From: Dehalococcoidia bacterium
Lineage (GTDB): Bacteria; Chloroflexota; Dehalococcoidia; Lucifugimonadales; Lucifugimonadaceae
Direction: 5' to 3'
Assembly (NCBI GenBank): GCA_028278465.1
Contig: JANQEF010000232.1
Location: 1-5,945, forward strand
DNA length: 5,945 bases
The notes under the pieces were generated by a model. That model had not been told where the DNA came from. It did not search any database and saw only the letters and a list, made by a program, of their open reading frames with translations. A program made the position numbers and the translations under genes. Of this stretch, positions 1 through 5,216 are shown in pieces (the stretch's first letter is position 1; each line of letters begins with the position of its first letter).

Positions 1-62
1 TGGCCGAGGTGATTGAGACGTTCGAGATGTACGACCTGTCTCCGGTGAGCGGCCGCCTGTGA
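1..62 (+). CDS. C-terminal end of an unidentified upstream gene (partial)
   Basis: Reading from base 3, an open frame enters from the left edge and ends at TGA 60-62. It gives the C-terminus AEVIETFEMYDLSPVSGRL. The reason to believe it is real is the junction: its stop overlaps the GTG start of the PadR-like gene by four bases (GTGA, 59-62), which is typical of translationally coupled operon genes. Nineteen residues are too few to assign a family. PadR regulators are often cotranscribed with membrane or transporter genes, but nothing visible here shows that this is one. Confidence 0.55.
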   Translation, partial: AEVIETFEMYDLSPVSGRL

Positions 63-586
63 GCCTGACGAAGCTGCGAGAGCTCACGGTGCTGGGAGCC
101 GTCCGCGATCACCCGATGCACGGCTACGGGCTGGCCGATGCTCTCGAACAGCACATCGGCTGGGCGCTCGGCCTTAAGCGGTCGGCGATATACGCGATGC
201 TGCATCGTTTCGAGCAGCGCGGCCTACTGTCGCGGGAGACGTCGAAGGACACGAACTACCCGGAGCGCCACACGTTCCACATCACCGATGCAGGGCGTGA
301 GGCCGCGGCAGATCTGCAGTCGGCGGGACTGGAGGACGCGGCCGCGCCCAACCTGCCGCTGGCTGTGGTGCTCATGCACATGGATGGCCTATCGCCCGAG
401 GCCAGAGCGGCCGCGCTGCGAAGGCTGAGAGACTGGCGAGTTGAGCGCGTGCAGGAAACCGGACATTCGTCCGATCACGATGGAGCCGCGGGAATTGTTC
501 TGGACCTGATCACAGACCAGCTTCGGCTTGAGATCGAGTACATCGACAGGCTGCTGGCCGAGGATAGCGGGGGCGACCAGCTGTGA
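59..586 (+). CDS. PadR-family transcriptional regulator
   Basis: A 175-residue cytoplasmic DNA-binding protein, a normal length for PadR subfamily-1 regulators, which are usually repressors released by a small ligand. The winged-helix domain covers about residues 5-85. It shows the family pattern in order: LTVLGAV (9-15), PMHGYGL (19-25), the recognition-helix stretch SAIYAMLHRFEQRGLL (42-57) and the wing ending in FHITDAGR (73-80). Residues 110-170 form the C-terminal helical dimerisation region (PadR C-terminal type), with helices around 112-131 and 145-167. The GTG start at 59 is chosen because the domain begins almost at once and because GTG overlaps the preceding stop. A weak ribosome site GGTGAG lies at 44-49. 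The gene is coupled to an upstream gene and its stop overlaps a short ATPase-like frame (TGATG), so it probably sat inside a transporter-type operon. Its ligand and operator cannot be read from this window. Confidence 0.93.
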   Translation: MSLTKLRELTVLGAVRDHPMHGYGLADALEQHIGWALGLKRSAIYAMLHRFEQRGLLSRETSKDTNYPERHTFHITDAGREAAADLQSAGLEDAAAPNLPLAVVLMHMDGLSPEARAAALRRLRDWRVERVQETGHSSDHDGAAGIVLDLITDQLRLEIEYIDRLLAEDSGGDQL

Positions 587-711
587 TGGCGATCGAGGTG
601 AGGGAGCTAGAGGGAGCGTCGTTGGTTTCCTCTCTCCCCTTGTGGGAGAGGGATGTAAATCCTCCCTCCCAGCTTGGGAGGGACAGGTGCCCGCTTGCGG
701 GCGCGAGTTAG
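586..711 (+). pseudogene. Short frame coupled to padR; possible truncated ABC-transporter ATPase start
   Basis: ATG at 586-588 overlaps the PadR stop (TGATG), the classic geometry of a coupled next gene. The frame reads MAIEVRELEGASLVSS and continues for 41 codons to TAG 709-711. MAIEVREL is the kind of beginning seen in ABC-transporter ATP-binding subunits (usually followed by K-x-Y-G), and PadR genes are commonly followed by such subunits. From about residue 13 onward the frame runs through the hairpin repeats at 630-702, and its composition stops looking like protein. I infer that an operon gene was lost by deletion or repeat insertion, leaving a stub. It could also be a chance frame, or a translated short peptide with no function. 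No Walker A motif is present. Confidence 0.35.
630..652. repeat. Hairpin repeat, CTCTCCC/GGGAGAG type
   Basis: Bases 630-638 pair with 644-652 (9 bp, one G-T wobble) around the five-base loop CTTGT. It lies 44 bases after the PadR stop and could act as a factor-independent terminator or mRNA-stabilising hairpin, but no T-run follows. CTCCCC-TTGT-GGGAG hairpins of this kind are, from memory, abundant as dispersed intergenic repeats in several bacterial groups including Chloroflexota. That identification is recall, not a search. Confidence 0.5.
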
Positions 712-718
712 AGGATTT
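657..718. repeat. Nested palindromic repeat able to form a three-way junction
   Basis: An outer stem pairs AAATCCTC (657-664) with GAGGATTT (711-718), a perfect 8-bp match. It encloses two further hairpins. CCCTCCCA (664-671) pairs with TGGGAGGG (675-682) around three bases. GCCCG (689-693) pairs with CGGGC (698-702) around CTTG. The outer stem and the first inner stem share base 664, so one end base pair must open. The whole block looks like a REP/MITE-class non-coding element rather than a simple terminator. It lies inside the truncated frame at 586-711, consistent with element insertion into an old gene. No flanking target duplication is obvious. Confidence 0.5.
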
Positions 719-725
719 GGTCGGC

Positions 726-835
726 GTGTTCCCTGAGCAAAGTCGAAGGGTCTCTTGAGGAGCCAACCTAGCCTGTCAGGGTAAGTCCACCCCGCAGAGA
801 TCCTTCGACTACGCTGCGCTCCGCTCAGGAAACAC
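726..835. repeat. Imperfect inverted pair of CCTGAGC...AGTCGAAGG intergenic repeats
   Basis: The left arm (726-755) contains GTGTTCCCTGAGC followed by AAAGTCGAAGG and GTCTCT. The right arm (797-835), read on the minus strand, contains GTGTTTCCTGAGC, then about 12 additional GC-rich bases, then AGTCGAAGG and ATCTCT. The arms therefore match almost throughout, except for the extra segment in the right arm and isolated mismatches. About 41 bases separate them. Such CCTGAGC/AGTCGAAGG elements occur as dispersed intergenic repeats in a number of bacteria, as I recall. Between two converging genes the pair could fold into a long cruciform or hairpin and block transcription from both sides. Confidence 0.6.
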
Positions 836-857
836 ACGTGCCGCCTACGGTATCACC

Positions 858-877
858 GGGCGGGGCAAGCACCGCCC
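858..877 (-). terminator. Candidate terminator of the amidohydrolase gene
   Basis: GGGCGG (858-863) pairs with CCGCCC (872-877) around eight bases, and an alternative GGGGC/GCCCC pairing (862-866/874-878) is also possible. It lies 16 bases past the amidohydrolase stop on the minus strand. No T-tract follows in that direction, so it may be a weak terminator or an mRNA 3'-end protector helped by the repeat pair beyond it. Confidence 0.35.
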
Positions 878-893
878 CTGCCAAACACCCTCC

Positions 894-2327
894 CTACCTC
901 CAGCCTGCGTACAGCTTCGACTGCTCCAGGTCCATCACCTCGTATGGCAGACCGCTCGAGCCCGCCGTCTTCTCGCCTTCCGCCGTCACCAGCCACGTCC
1001 CGCCACTGCCGACGACACGCCCGTTGATCATGATCGGCTCGCCATTCACCAGCGACATCTTCGCCCTGCCCGTCTGCTCATCGATCACCGTCACATCGCC
1101 GTCAGCGCCCTCCGAAAAGTGGCCCTTGTTCAGCAGACCCAGCATCCTGGACGGCGTATAGGCCAGCTTCGTCGCCGCCTCAGACAGACTCAAGGCGCCA
1201 AACTTCACCAGCGCCATCGTTCGCTCGATCGCCACATTGCGCGGCAGCGATCCGCCATCGGTGCTCACCGCGTCGATCTTGAACTCGCCATCGTCGTACT
1301 TCGCCGTCGTCAAGGTGAACGCCGAAGTCGCCGGGTTCACAGGGAAGCTCAGGCTGGCATCCGTGCTCTTCTCCTCCCAGATCCGCACCGCCTCCTCGCC
1401 CGTCACGATCACGATCCGACCGCCGCGCTCCGTGAGCGCGCCGCCGTAGCCGTCGAGAAGCGCCTGCCGCATGCCGGCGTTCGTCGTCGGGTAGCCGCGG
1501 GCGCGCATGCAGTTCTGCGCCACGTTGTAGATCAGGTTGCCGTCCTCATCGCACTTGCCGTTCGTGCCGTTCACCTGCGCCAGGTACGCCTCCGTGACGA
1601 ACTGCGAACGCTTCGACTCGATGATCTCGAACGCCTCGTCGCACTCCGCAAGGTTGTTTTCGACCAGCCCGCGGCAGTACGAGTTGATGTGCGCCACGTG
1701 CAGGCGACCGTCGCCCGTGATCTCCGGAACCTCGCGCAGGCCGTTCAGGTCCGAGCCCGAGTCCTTCGTGCCGACGTGGAACGCCACCCACGCCAGCTGC
1801 TCGTTGGCGGCGGCGATCACCTGCGCCGTCGACTCGGGCGTGAACGGGTGGTAGCCGCCGAGAAGCTTCACACCGATCGATCCGCGCAGCAGCGCGTCCG
1901 ACACCACATCACGCATCGTGCCGATCGAAGGATCGTCCTCCTTGATCGTCGTGTGCGGCACGAGGCCGAGCAGCGTGGCAACGTTCATGCCTGCGCCGCG
2001 CCTCTTCATGCCTTCTGCCAGCGCTCCCGGCTCGCCCGCCAGGTCAAGCGCCGTCGTGGTGCCGGACTCAGCGAGCATCACGTGTCCGTAGGCGCGCATG
2101 CCCGACTGGTCGAACGGTCCCGAGAGGTGCGCGTGCGTGTCGATGTGGCCGGGCATCACGATCCTGCCGGAGACGTCGATCAGGTCGTCCGTCACCTCAT
2201 CGTCGATGCGCTCGGAGACCGTCGCGATCTTGCCGTGCCGCAGACCGACGTCGCGAGCCCCGTCGGTCCCGTTCGCAGGGTCGACTACGTGACCGCCTCG
2301 CAACACGAGATCAAACCGCTGCGGCAT
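894..2327 (-). CDS. Metal-dependent amidohydrolase (D-aminoacylase/dihydroorotase superfamily)
   Basis: A 477-residue cytoplasmic hydrolase, full length for the superfamily. Members hydrolyse amide or ring C-N bonds using one or two divalent metals in a TIM barrel. A small beta sandwich is built from the N-terminus (residues 1-58, RGGHVVDPANG) and the C-terminus (about 405-447, including GADGDVTVID). The barrel carries the full ligand set: H65 and H67 in HIDTHAHL, K154 in GVKLLGGYH (the position of the carboxylated lysine in binuclear members), H184 in VAFHVGT, H213 in HVAHINSY, and D357 in the STDGG motif. The start is ATG 2327-2325, preceded by GAGGGTGA on the minus strand. The substrate is not determined. 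D-aminoacylase-like (N-acyl-D-amino-acid deacylase) and hydantoinase-like activities are both possible, and the STDGG ending slightly favours the former. The gene is monocistronic and diverges from the lipoprotein gene. Confidence 0.88.
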   Translation of the reverse strand: MPQRFDLVLRGGHVVDPANGTDGARDVGLRHGKIATVSERIDDEVTDDLIDVSGRIVMPGHIDTHAHLSGPFDQSGMRAYGHVMLAESGTTTALDLAGEPGALAEGMKRRGAGMNVATLLGLVPHTTIKEDDPSIGTMRDVVSDALLRGSIGVKLLGGYHPFTPESTAQVIAAANEQLAWVAFHVGTKDSGSDLNGLREVPEITGDGRLHVAHINSYCRGLVENNLAECDEAFEIIESKRSQFVTEAYLAQVNGTNGKCDEDGNLIYNVAQNCMRARGYPTTNAGMRQALLDGYGGALTERGGRIVIVTGEEAVRIWEEKSTDASLSFPVNPATSAFTLTTAKYDDGEFKIDAVSTDGGSLPRNVAIERTMALVKFGALSLSEAATKLAYTPSRMLGLLNKGHFSEGADGDVTVIDEQTGRAKMSLVNGEPIMINGRVVGSGGTWLVTAEGEKTAGSSGLPYEVMDLEQSKLYAGWR

Positions 2328-2369
2328 AGATGGATCACCCTCTCAAATGGCTGGCTTCAGCGGCCCTAC

Positions 2370-2387
2370 TCGGCTCGCCTGAGCCGA
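2370..2387. promoter_or_regulatory. Palindrome upstream of the amidohydrolase gene
   Basis: TCGGCTC (2370-2376) and GAGCCGA (2381-2387) form a perfect 7-bp inverted repeat around GCCT. It lies 43 bases upstream of the amidohydrolase start codon, where it could be an operator or a hairpin in the 5' untranslated RNA. It could also be the terminator of a lost plus-strand gene, though no T-run follows. Confidence 0.35.
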
Positions 2388-2479
2388 CATTCTAGACCTC
2401 GCAGGCGACGGTTCTCTGGCCCTCTACCTCGAAACCGACAACCCCATCGGACTCGGCCGCACAACATGAGCCTCTCGTA

Positions 2480-2567
2480 GGACCTTTGACCGGTCGGCCA
2501 TCGGTCGTTCCACGGATGTTGCACGGCACAGTTGGTGGTTGAGTAGCACTGGGACCTTTGTACGGTC
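2480..2567 (+). promoter_or_regulatory. Two 16-bp direct repeats, candidate regulator binding sites
   Basis: GGACCTTTGACCGGTC (2480-2495) and GGACCTTTGTACGGTC (2552-2567) match at 14 of 16 bases, 72 bp apart, close to seven helical turns. Each is followed by local dyad symmetry: GACCGGTC at 2488-2495 is a perfect palindrome, and ACGG/CCGT pairs at 2562-2575. The second copy begins GGGACCTTTG. The pattern GGGAC-x-TTxG-xCC is loosely like operators of DosR/NarL-family response regulators. That likeness is an inference from memory, and the right half-sites are poor. They sit 119-206 bases upstream of the lipoprotein start and are more likely to serve that gene than the amidohydrolase. Confidence 0.45.
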
Positions 2568-2685
2568 TGAGCCGTCCGAAACGTAATTCGACGGTAATTT
2601 CCGGCCTTTCAGATTGATTCCATAGTGCCGTTCGCAGCAGCAGATGCCCGCGGGGCGTCGATAGCGGACGGCGAGGGTGCTGAAA

Positions 2686-3228
2686 ATGACGTCTAGACCG
2701 ATGAGCCGCGCGACCATTTCGAAACTGGTGGGTATCGCGCTGGCGCTCTTCATGATCGCCGCAGTGGCGTGCACGTCCGGCGAAAGCACGGGTGAAAACG
2801 CTGCTTCCGGCGGCGACACATCAGCGGCCGACGGCAACAGCGGTGCGGCCAGCAACCAGGACTCCAGCGGAAACCTAGACTCTTCCGGCTCGGTGGCGAA
2901 CACCGACCCGTCCGGATCTGAGCCGGTCGTTCCCGGGATCAGCCCTGCGGAACAGGTTGAGCAGGCGACCGGCGCGCTCTTCCTGGAGATGCTCTCTCCC
3001 GACACGGACGAGCTGTTCGTGACCCAGGGCTCTTTCGAGTTCAGCGGGCGCACGACCGTCGACGCGCTCCTAAGCGTCAACGACCACGTGGTGGAGATCG
3101 ACGAGCACGGCAACTTCTCTCTCGACATGGCTCTTGAAGAGGGCCCGAACGTCGTCGAGGTGATCGCCAGCAACGCACTTGGTGAGCAGTTCGATGAAGT
3201 GCTGCTTGTGATCTACGAGCCTGTCTAG
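2686..3228 (+). CDS. Lipoprotein with Ser/Gly-rich linker and C-terminal Ig-like (glucodextranase B-like) domain
   Basis: Predicted exported lipoprotein of 180 residues. A basic N-terminus (R4, R8, K13) leads into a hydrophobic helix (14-28) ending in the lipobox VAC, with the lipidated cysteine at C29. Residues 30-82 are a flexible Ser/Gly/Asp/Asn linker. Residues about 97-178 form one beta-sandwich module. Its pattern LEMLSPDTDELFVTQGSFEFSG, VNDHVVEIDEHGNFS, LEEGPNVVEVIASNALG matches, from family knowledge, the glucodextranase domain-B/bacterial Ig-like fold used for adhesion or spacing. ATG 2686 is preferred because GAGGG (2673-2677) sits eight bases before it; GTG 2677 would add three residues and has no good ribosome site. 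The gene is followed after 51 bases by the hendecad-repeat protein, so the two are probably cotranscribed and may interact at the cell surface. No catalytic residues are seen, so the role is likely structural or binding. The call of lipoprotein is firmer than the domain name. Confidence 0.82.
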   Translation: MTSRPMSRATISKLVGIALALFMIAAVACTSGESTGENAASGGDTSAADGNSGAASNQDSSGNLDSSGSVANTDPSGSEPVVPGISPAEQVEQATGALFLEMLSPDTDELFVTQGSFEFSGRTTVDALLSVNDHVVEIDEHGNFSLDMALEEGPNVVEVIASNALGEQFDEVLLVIYEPV

Positions 3229-3279
3229 ACACCTCTGGCTGCACCCGGAGGCAGACCGTATCCAGGAAGGAGAACTCAC

Positions 3280-5121
3280 ATGGTTCTCAACGAAGCAAAG
3301 ACAAAGATGTTCCGACCCTTCATGGTCGCAACGATCGCAACGCTGGTTGCCGTCATCGCCGCTCTTGCAACGGGCCCCGGCTGGGCGTCCGCGCAGGAGA
3401 ATGGGACGGACGGCTCGTCGGACACGACCACCGATCACCCCGTACGGCGCGGTGTCGTCGGCAAGGTGCTGAGAGTCGGTGACTCCAGCTTCCTGCTGGA
3501 GACTCGGCACGGCAAGGTGCTGGTGCTGGTCGCCGACAGGACAACGATCCACCAGCCGCCAAACGGCGAGGTCCGCCTGAGCGCCCTCGAAGTAGGCGAC
3601 AAGGTTGGTGTGCTGCTGGTGAAGGCGCACGAGGACACGGCGCCGCCGTCTACCGACGACGAGGTGATTCGCACTGCCACGGCGCTGAAGGTGGTGATCG
3701 TTCCTTCGAAGGCGACGCGCGAGCACAGGCGCGCCATCATCGTCGAGAAGATCAAGGACGCCATCCGCGACCGCGTGAAGATACTGGACGAAAAGGGCGA
3801 CGAGGTTGAGCTCGACACCGATGTTGAGATCGCGGGTGAGGCGGGTGAAGAGGTCGTCCTGATCACCCGCTCAGACGAGGACGGCGAGCGAATGCGCGTT
3901 GCGGCCGCCGCCGCTGCCGAGAAGATCGAGGAACGGCTGCGTGAGCTCGCCGAGAAGCGCAAGGAGCTCGAGGCGAAGCTGCAGCAGGTGCGTGAGCGCT
4001 ACAACGCCCACCGCGCCGAGATGCTCGACAAGGTCCGCGACCGCATCGACGACAGCGGCATCAAGGAAGAGATCCGGGCCCGCATCGATGAGGCTCGGCT
4101 GACGGCGCAGGCGCGTGTTGACGAGGCTCGCCTGATCGCACAGGCCCGCATCGACGAGGCGCGTGCCAGTGCGGAGGACCGTATCGACGACGCGAGGCTC
4201 GACGCCCACGACCGCATCGATGATGCCCGCTCGGATGTCCGGGATCGCCTGGACGACGCGAGACAGGACTTCCGCGACCGCGTCGATAGCGCGGTGGCGA
4301 ACGCCGACCGGCTGACTCCTGAGCAGAAGGAGGAGGCGAAGAAGCGCCTGGCGGAGGCACGTGAGGACGCTGACGAGCGCATCAAGAAGGCGCGCGAGGA
4401 TGCCGAGGAGCGGATTCGCAAGGCCCGTGAAGATGCCGCAGAACGGATCAAGGACGCTCGCGCCGCTGCTGAGGAGCGGATTCGCGAGGCCCGCGAAAAC
4501 GCCGACGAACGGATCGCGGACGCTCGCTCCGATGCCCAGGAGCGCCTGGAGGAGTTCCGCAAGAAGATGGATGAGCGTCGGAACGGCTCTGGAGACGACA
4601 ACCAGAACCCGATCAACGACGACGAGAAGGACGCCATCGTCGACGACAGCGGAGACACCTCTGGCGCGGACTCGGCGAAAGGCGACGACACAGCCGCCGG
4701 CGACGTGAGCAACATCGGCTCTTCCGGCCAGGACGGAGTTGCCAGCGACGGTTCCACCTGCGTCAGCAACATCGGCTCTTCGGGTCAGGATGGTGTCACC
4801 AGCGATGGATCGTCCGGCGTGAGCAACATCGGTTCCTCAGGCCAGGACGGAGTTGCCCCTGAAGACGGTTCCACCTGCGCCGACAACATTGGCTCATCCG
4901 GCGAGGATGGCGTCAAAACCGACGGTTCGACCGGTGACGGCTCGTCAAGCGCGGACGGATCGTCCAGTGCCGACAACATCGGCTCTTCCGGCCAGGATGG
5001 AGTGACCACCGACGGCTCAACCAGTGACGGCACGACGAGCAGCGGAAGCGCCGACGGCGCCGTTGAGGACCGCACCACCGGTCTCTCGACGACGATCGGA
5101 GCAACGGCTACAGTCGGCTAG
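3280..5121 (+). CDS. Secreted DUF5666-like protein with hendecad coiled-coil rod and repetitive acidic tail
   Basis: 613 residues, architecture in four parts. (1) Signal peptide: K7-K9 basic end, hydrophobic 14-32, cleavage likely after ASA (36-38). (2) Residues 56-143 form a beta domain of DUF5666 type: GVVGKVLRVGDSSFLLET, then LVADRTTI, then LSALEVGDKVGVLLV. A related segment follows at about 164-197. (3) Helical rod 205-434, strongly charged; residues 268-432 are fifteen exact 11-residue units of the RIDEARxxAxx type. (4) Acidic Gly/Ser/Asp/Thr tail 435-613 with five NIGSSG(Q/E)DGV repeats. The only cysteines in the protein are C494 and C533 in the tail. There is no LPxTG motif or C-terminal membrane segment, so it is either released or held through partners. 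A strong ribosome site AAGGAG (3267-3272) lies seven bases before ATG 3280. The gene follows the lipoprotein gene as the second member of a likely operon and ends at a hairpin terminator. I do not recognise the full-length protein; a structural, matrix or envelope-spacer role is inference. Confidence 0.88.
   Translation: MVLNEAKTKMFRPFMVATIATLVAVIAALATGPGWASAQENGTDGSSDTTTDHPVRRGVVGKVLRVGDSSFLLETRHGKVLVLVADRTTIHQPPNGEVRLSALEVGDKVGVLLVKAHEDTAPPSTDDEVIRTATALKVVIVPSKATREHRRAIIVEKIKDAIRDRVKILDEKGDEVELDTDVEIAGEAGEEVVLITRSDEDGERMRVAAAAAAEKIEERLRELAEKRKELEAKLQQVRERYNAHRAEMLDKVRDRIDDSGIKEEIRARIDEARLTAQARVDEARLIAQARIDEARASAEDRIDDARLDAHDRIDDARSDVRDRLDDARQDFRDRVDSAVANADRLTPEQKEEAKKRLAEAREDADERIKKAREDAEERIRKAREDAAERIKDARAAAEERIREARENADERIADARSDAQERLEEFRKKMDERRNGSGDDNQNPINDDEKDAIVDDSGDTSGADSAKGDDTAAGDVSNIGSSGQDGVASDGSTCVSNIGSSGQDGVTSDGSSGVSNIGSSGQDGVAPEDGSTCADNIGSSGEDGVKTDGSTGDGSSSADGSSSADNIGSSGQDGVTTDGSTSDGTTSSGSADGAVEDRTTGLSTTIGATATVG
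4081..4575 (+). repeat. Fifteen in-frame 33-bp units encoding hendecad helix repeats
   Basis: Protein residues 268-432 divide without gap into 15 units of 11 residues. Six clear units (RIDEARLTAQA, RVDEARLIAQA, RIDEARASAED and similar) are followed by two diverged units (334-355, including LTPEQKEEAKK) that keep the register. Seven more follow (RLAEAREDADE, RIKKAREDAEE, RIREARENADE and similar). Position 1 is usually Arg, 2 Ile/Leu, 5 Ala, 8 or 9 Ala, and 11 Asp/Glu/Ala. Hendecads favour nearly straight or slightly right-handed coiled coils or long amphipathic helices. Some units are recent copies: GAGGAGCGGATTCGC recurs exactly at 4405-4419 and 4471-4485, 66 bp (two units) apart. Confidence 0.85.
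4705..5061 (+). repeat. Five tandem repeats encoding the NIGSSGQDGV tail
   Basis: Units start at 4705, 4762, 4819, 4879 and 4969. The first two are 57 bp, the third 60 bp, and the fourth and fifth are lengthened to about 90 bp by extra DGS/SAD/TSS residues. Each encodes (V/A)(S/D)NIGSSG(Q/E)DGV followed by a DGS-rich spacer. Units 1 and 3 share GGAGTTGCC and GACGGTTCCACCTGCG, including the cysteine codon. Units 4 and 5 share GCCGACAACAT and the lengthened spacer. The array therefore seems to have grown by duplication of multi-unit blocks. Confidence 0.85.
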
Positions 5122-5178
5122 CGCCGTGATGCCAGAGGCACGGGCGAAAGCCTCCGCTTCACACAGAACAGAACTCAG

Positions 5179-5210
5179 AGAGGCCACCGTCGCAACAGGC
5201 GGTGGCCTCT
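5179..5210. terminator. Hairpin terminator between converging genes
   Basis: AGAGGCCACCG (5179-5189) pairs perfectly with CGGTGGCCTCT (5200-5210), an 11-bp stem around the ten-base loop TCGCAACAGG. It starts 57 bases after the stop of the 613-residue protein gene and ends 6 bases before the stop of the minus-strand flavodoxin-like gene, so it can serve both. The plus-side tail TCGCGTCT and the minus-side tail CTGAGTTCTGTTCTG are only moderately T-rich. A small extra hairpin (GAGGC 5135-5139 with GCCTC 5150-5154) precedes it. Confidence 0.7.
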
Positions 5211-5216
5211 TCGCGT

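Larger units (their letters stand above)
2328..2685. other. Divergent intergenic regulatory region
   Basis: These 358 bases separate the start of the amidohydrolase (minus) from the lipoprotein gene (plus), so both promoters should lie here. Visible content is the palindrome at 2370-2387, a short protein-like frame without a start codon (2383-2469), and a pair of direct repeats (2480-2495 and 2552-2567). Downstream of these lies a more AT-rich stretch (2581-2626) holding two similar blocks, CGTAATT and CGGTAATTT. A possible -10 element CATAGT (2621-2626) with a poor -35 TTTCCG (2598-2603) could start the lipoprotein transcript about 50 bases before its start codon. That promoter guess is weak. 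Confidence 0.5.

Noticed and set aside
838..1161. Plus-strand frame starting at 838
   Set aside because: Pro/Ser-rich shadow of the amidohydrolase C-terminus and the neighbouring repeat DNA, with no ribosome site.
1119..2480. 453-codon plus-strand open frame opposite the amidohydrolase
   Set aside because: It is an Arg/His/Leu-rich antisense shadow of a GC-rich gene; the minus-strand frame carries all the catalytic motifs and a ribosome site.
2424..3173. 249-codon minus-strand frame across the lipoprotein gene
   Set aside because: Low-complexity Ser-rich antisense of the linker-coding DNA; the opposite strand has a clear lipobox and Ig-like domain.
3999..4772. 257-codon minus-strand Ser/Arg-rich frame opposite the rod
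   Set aside because: Its repetitive composition is the direct complement of the hendecad codons, and the plus frame has a signal peptide, ribosome site and periodicity.
4081..5061. CRISPR array or satellite DNA
   Set aside because: The repeats are in frame, without unique spacers of constant length, and encode a coherent helical rod and tail within one gene.
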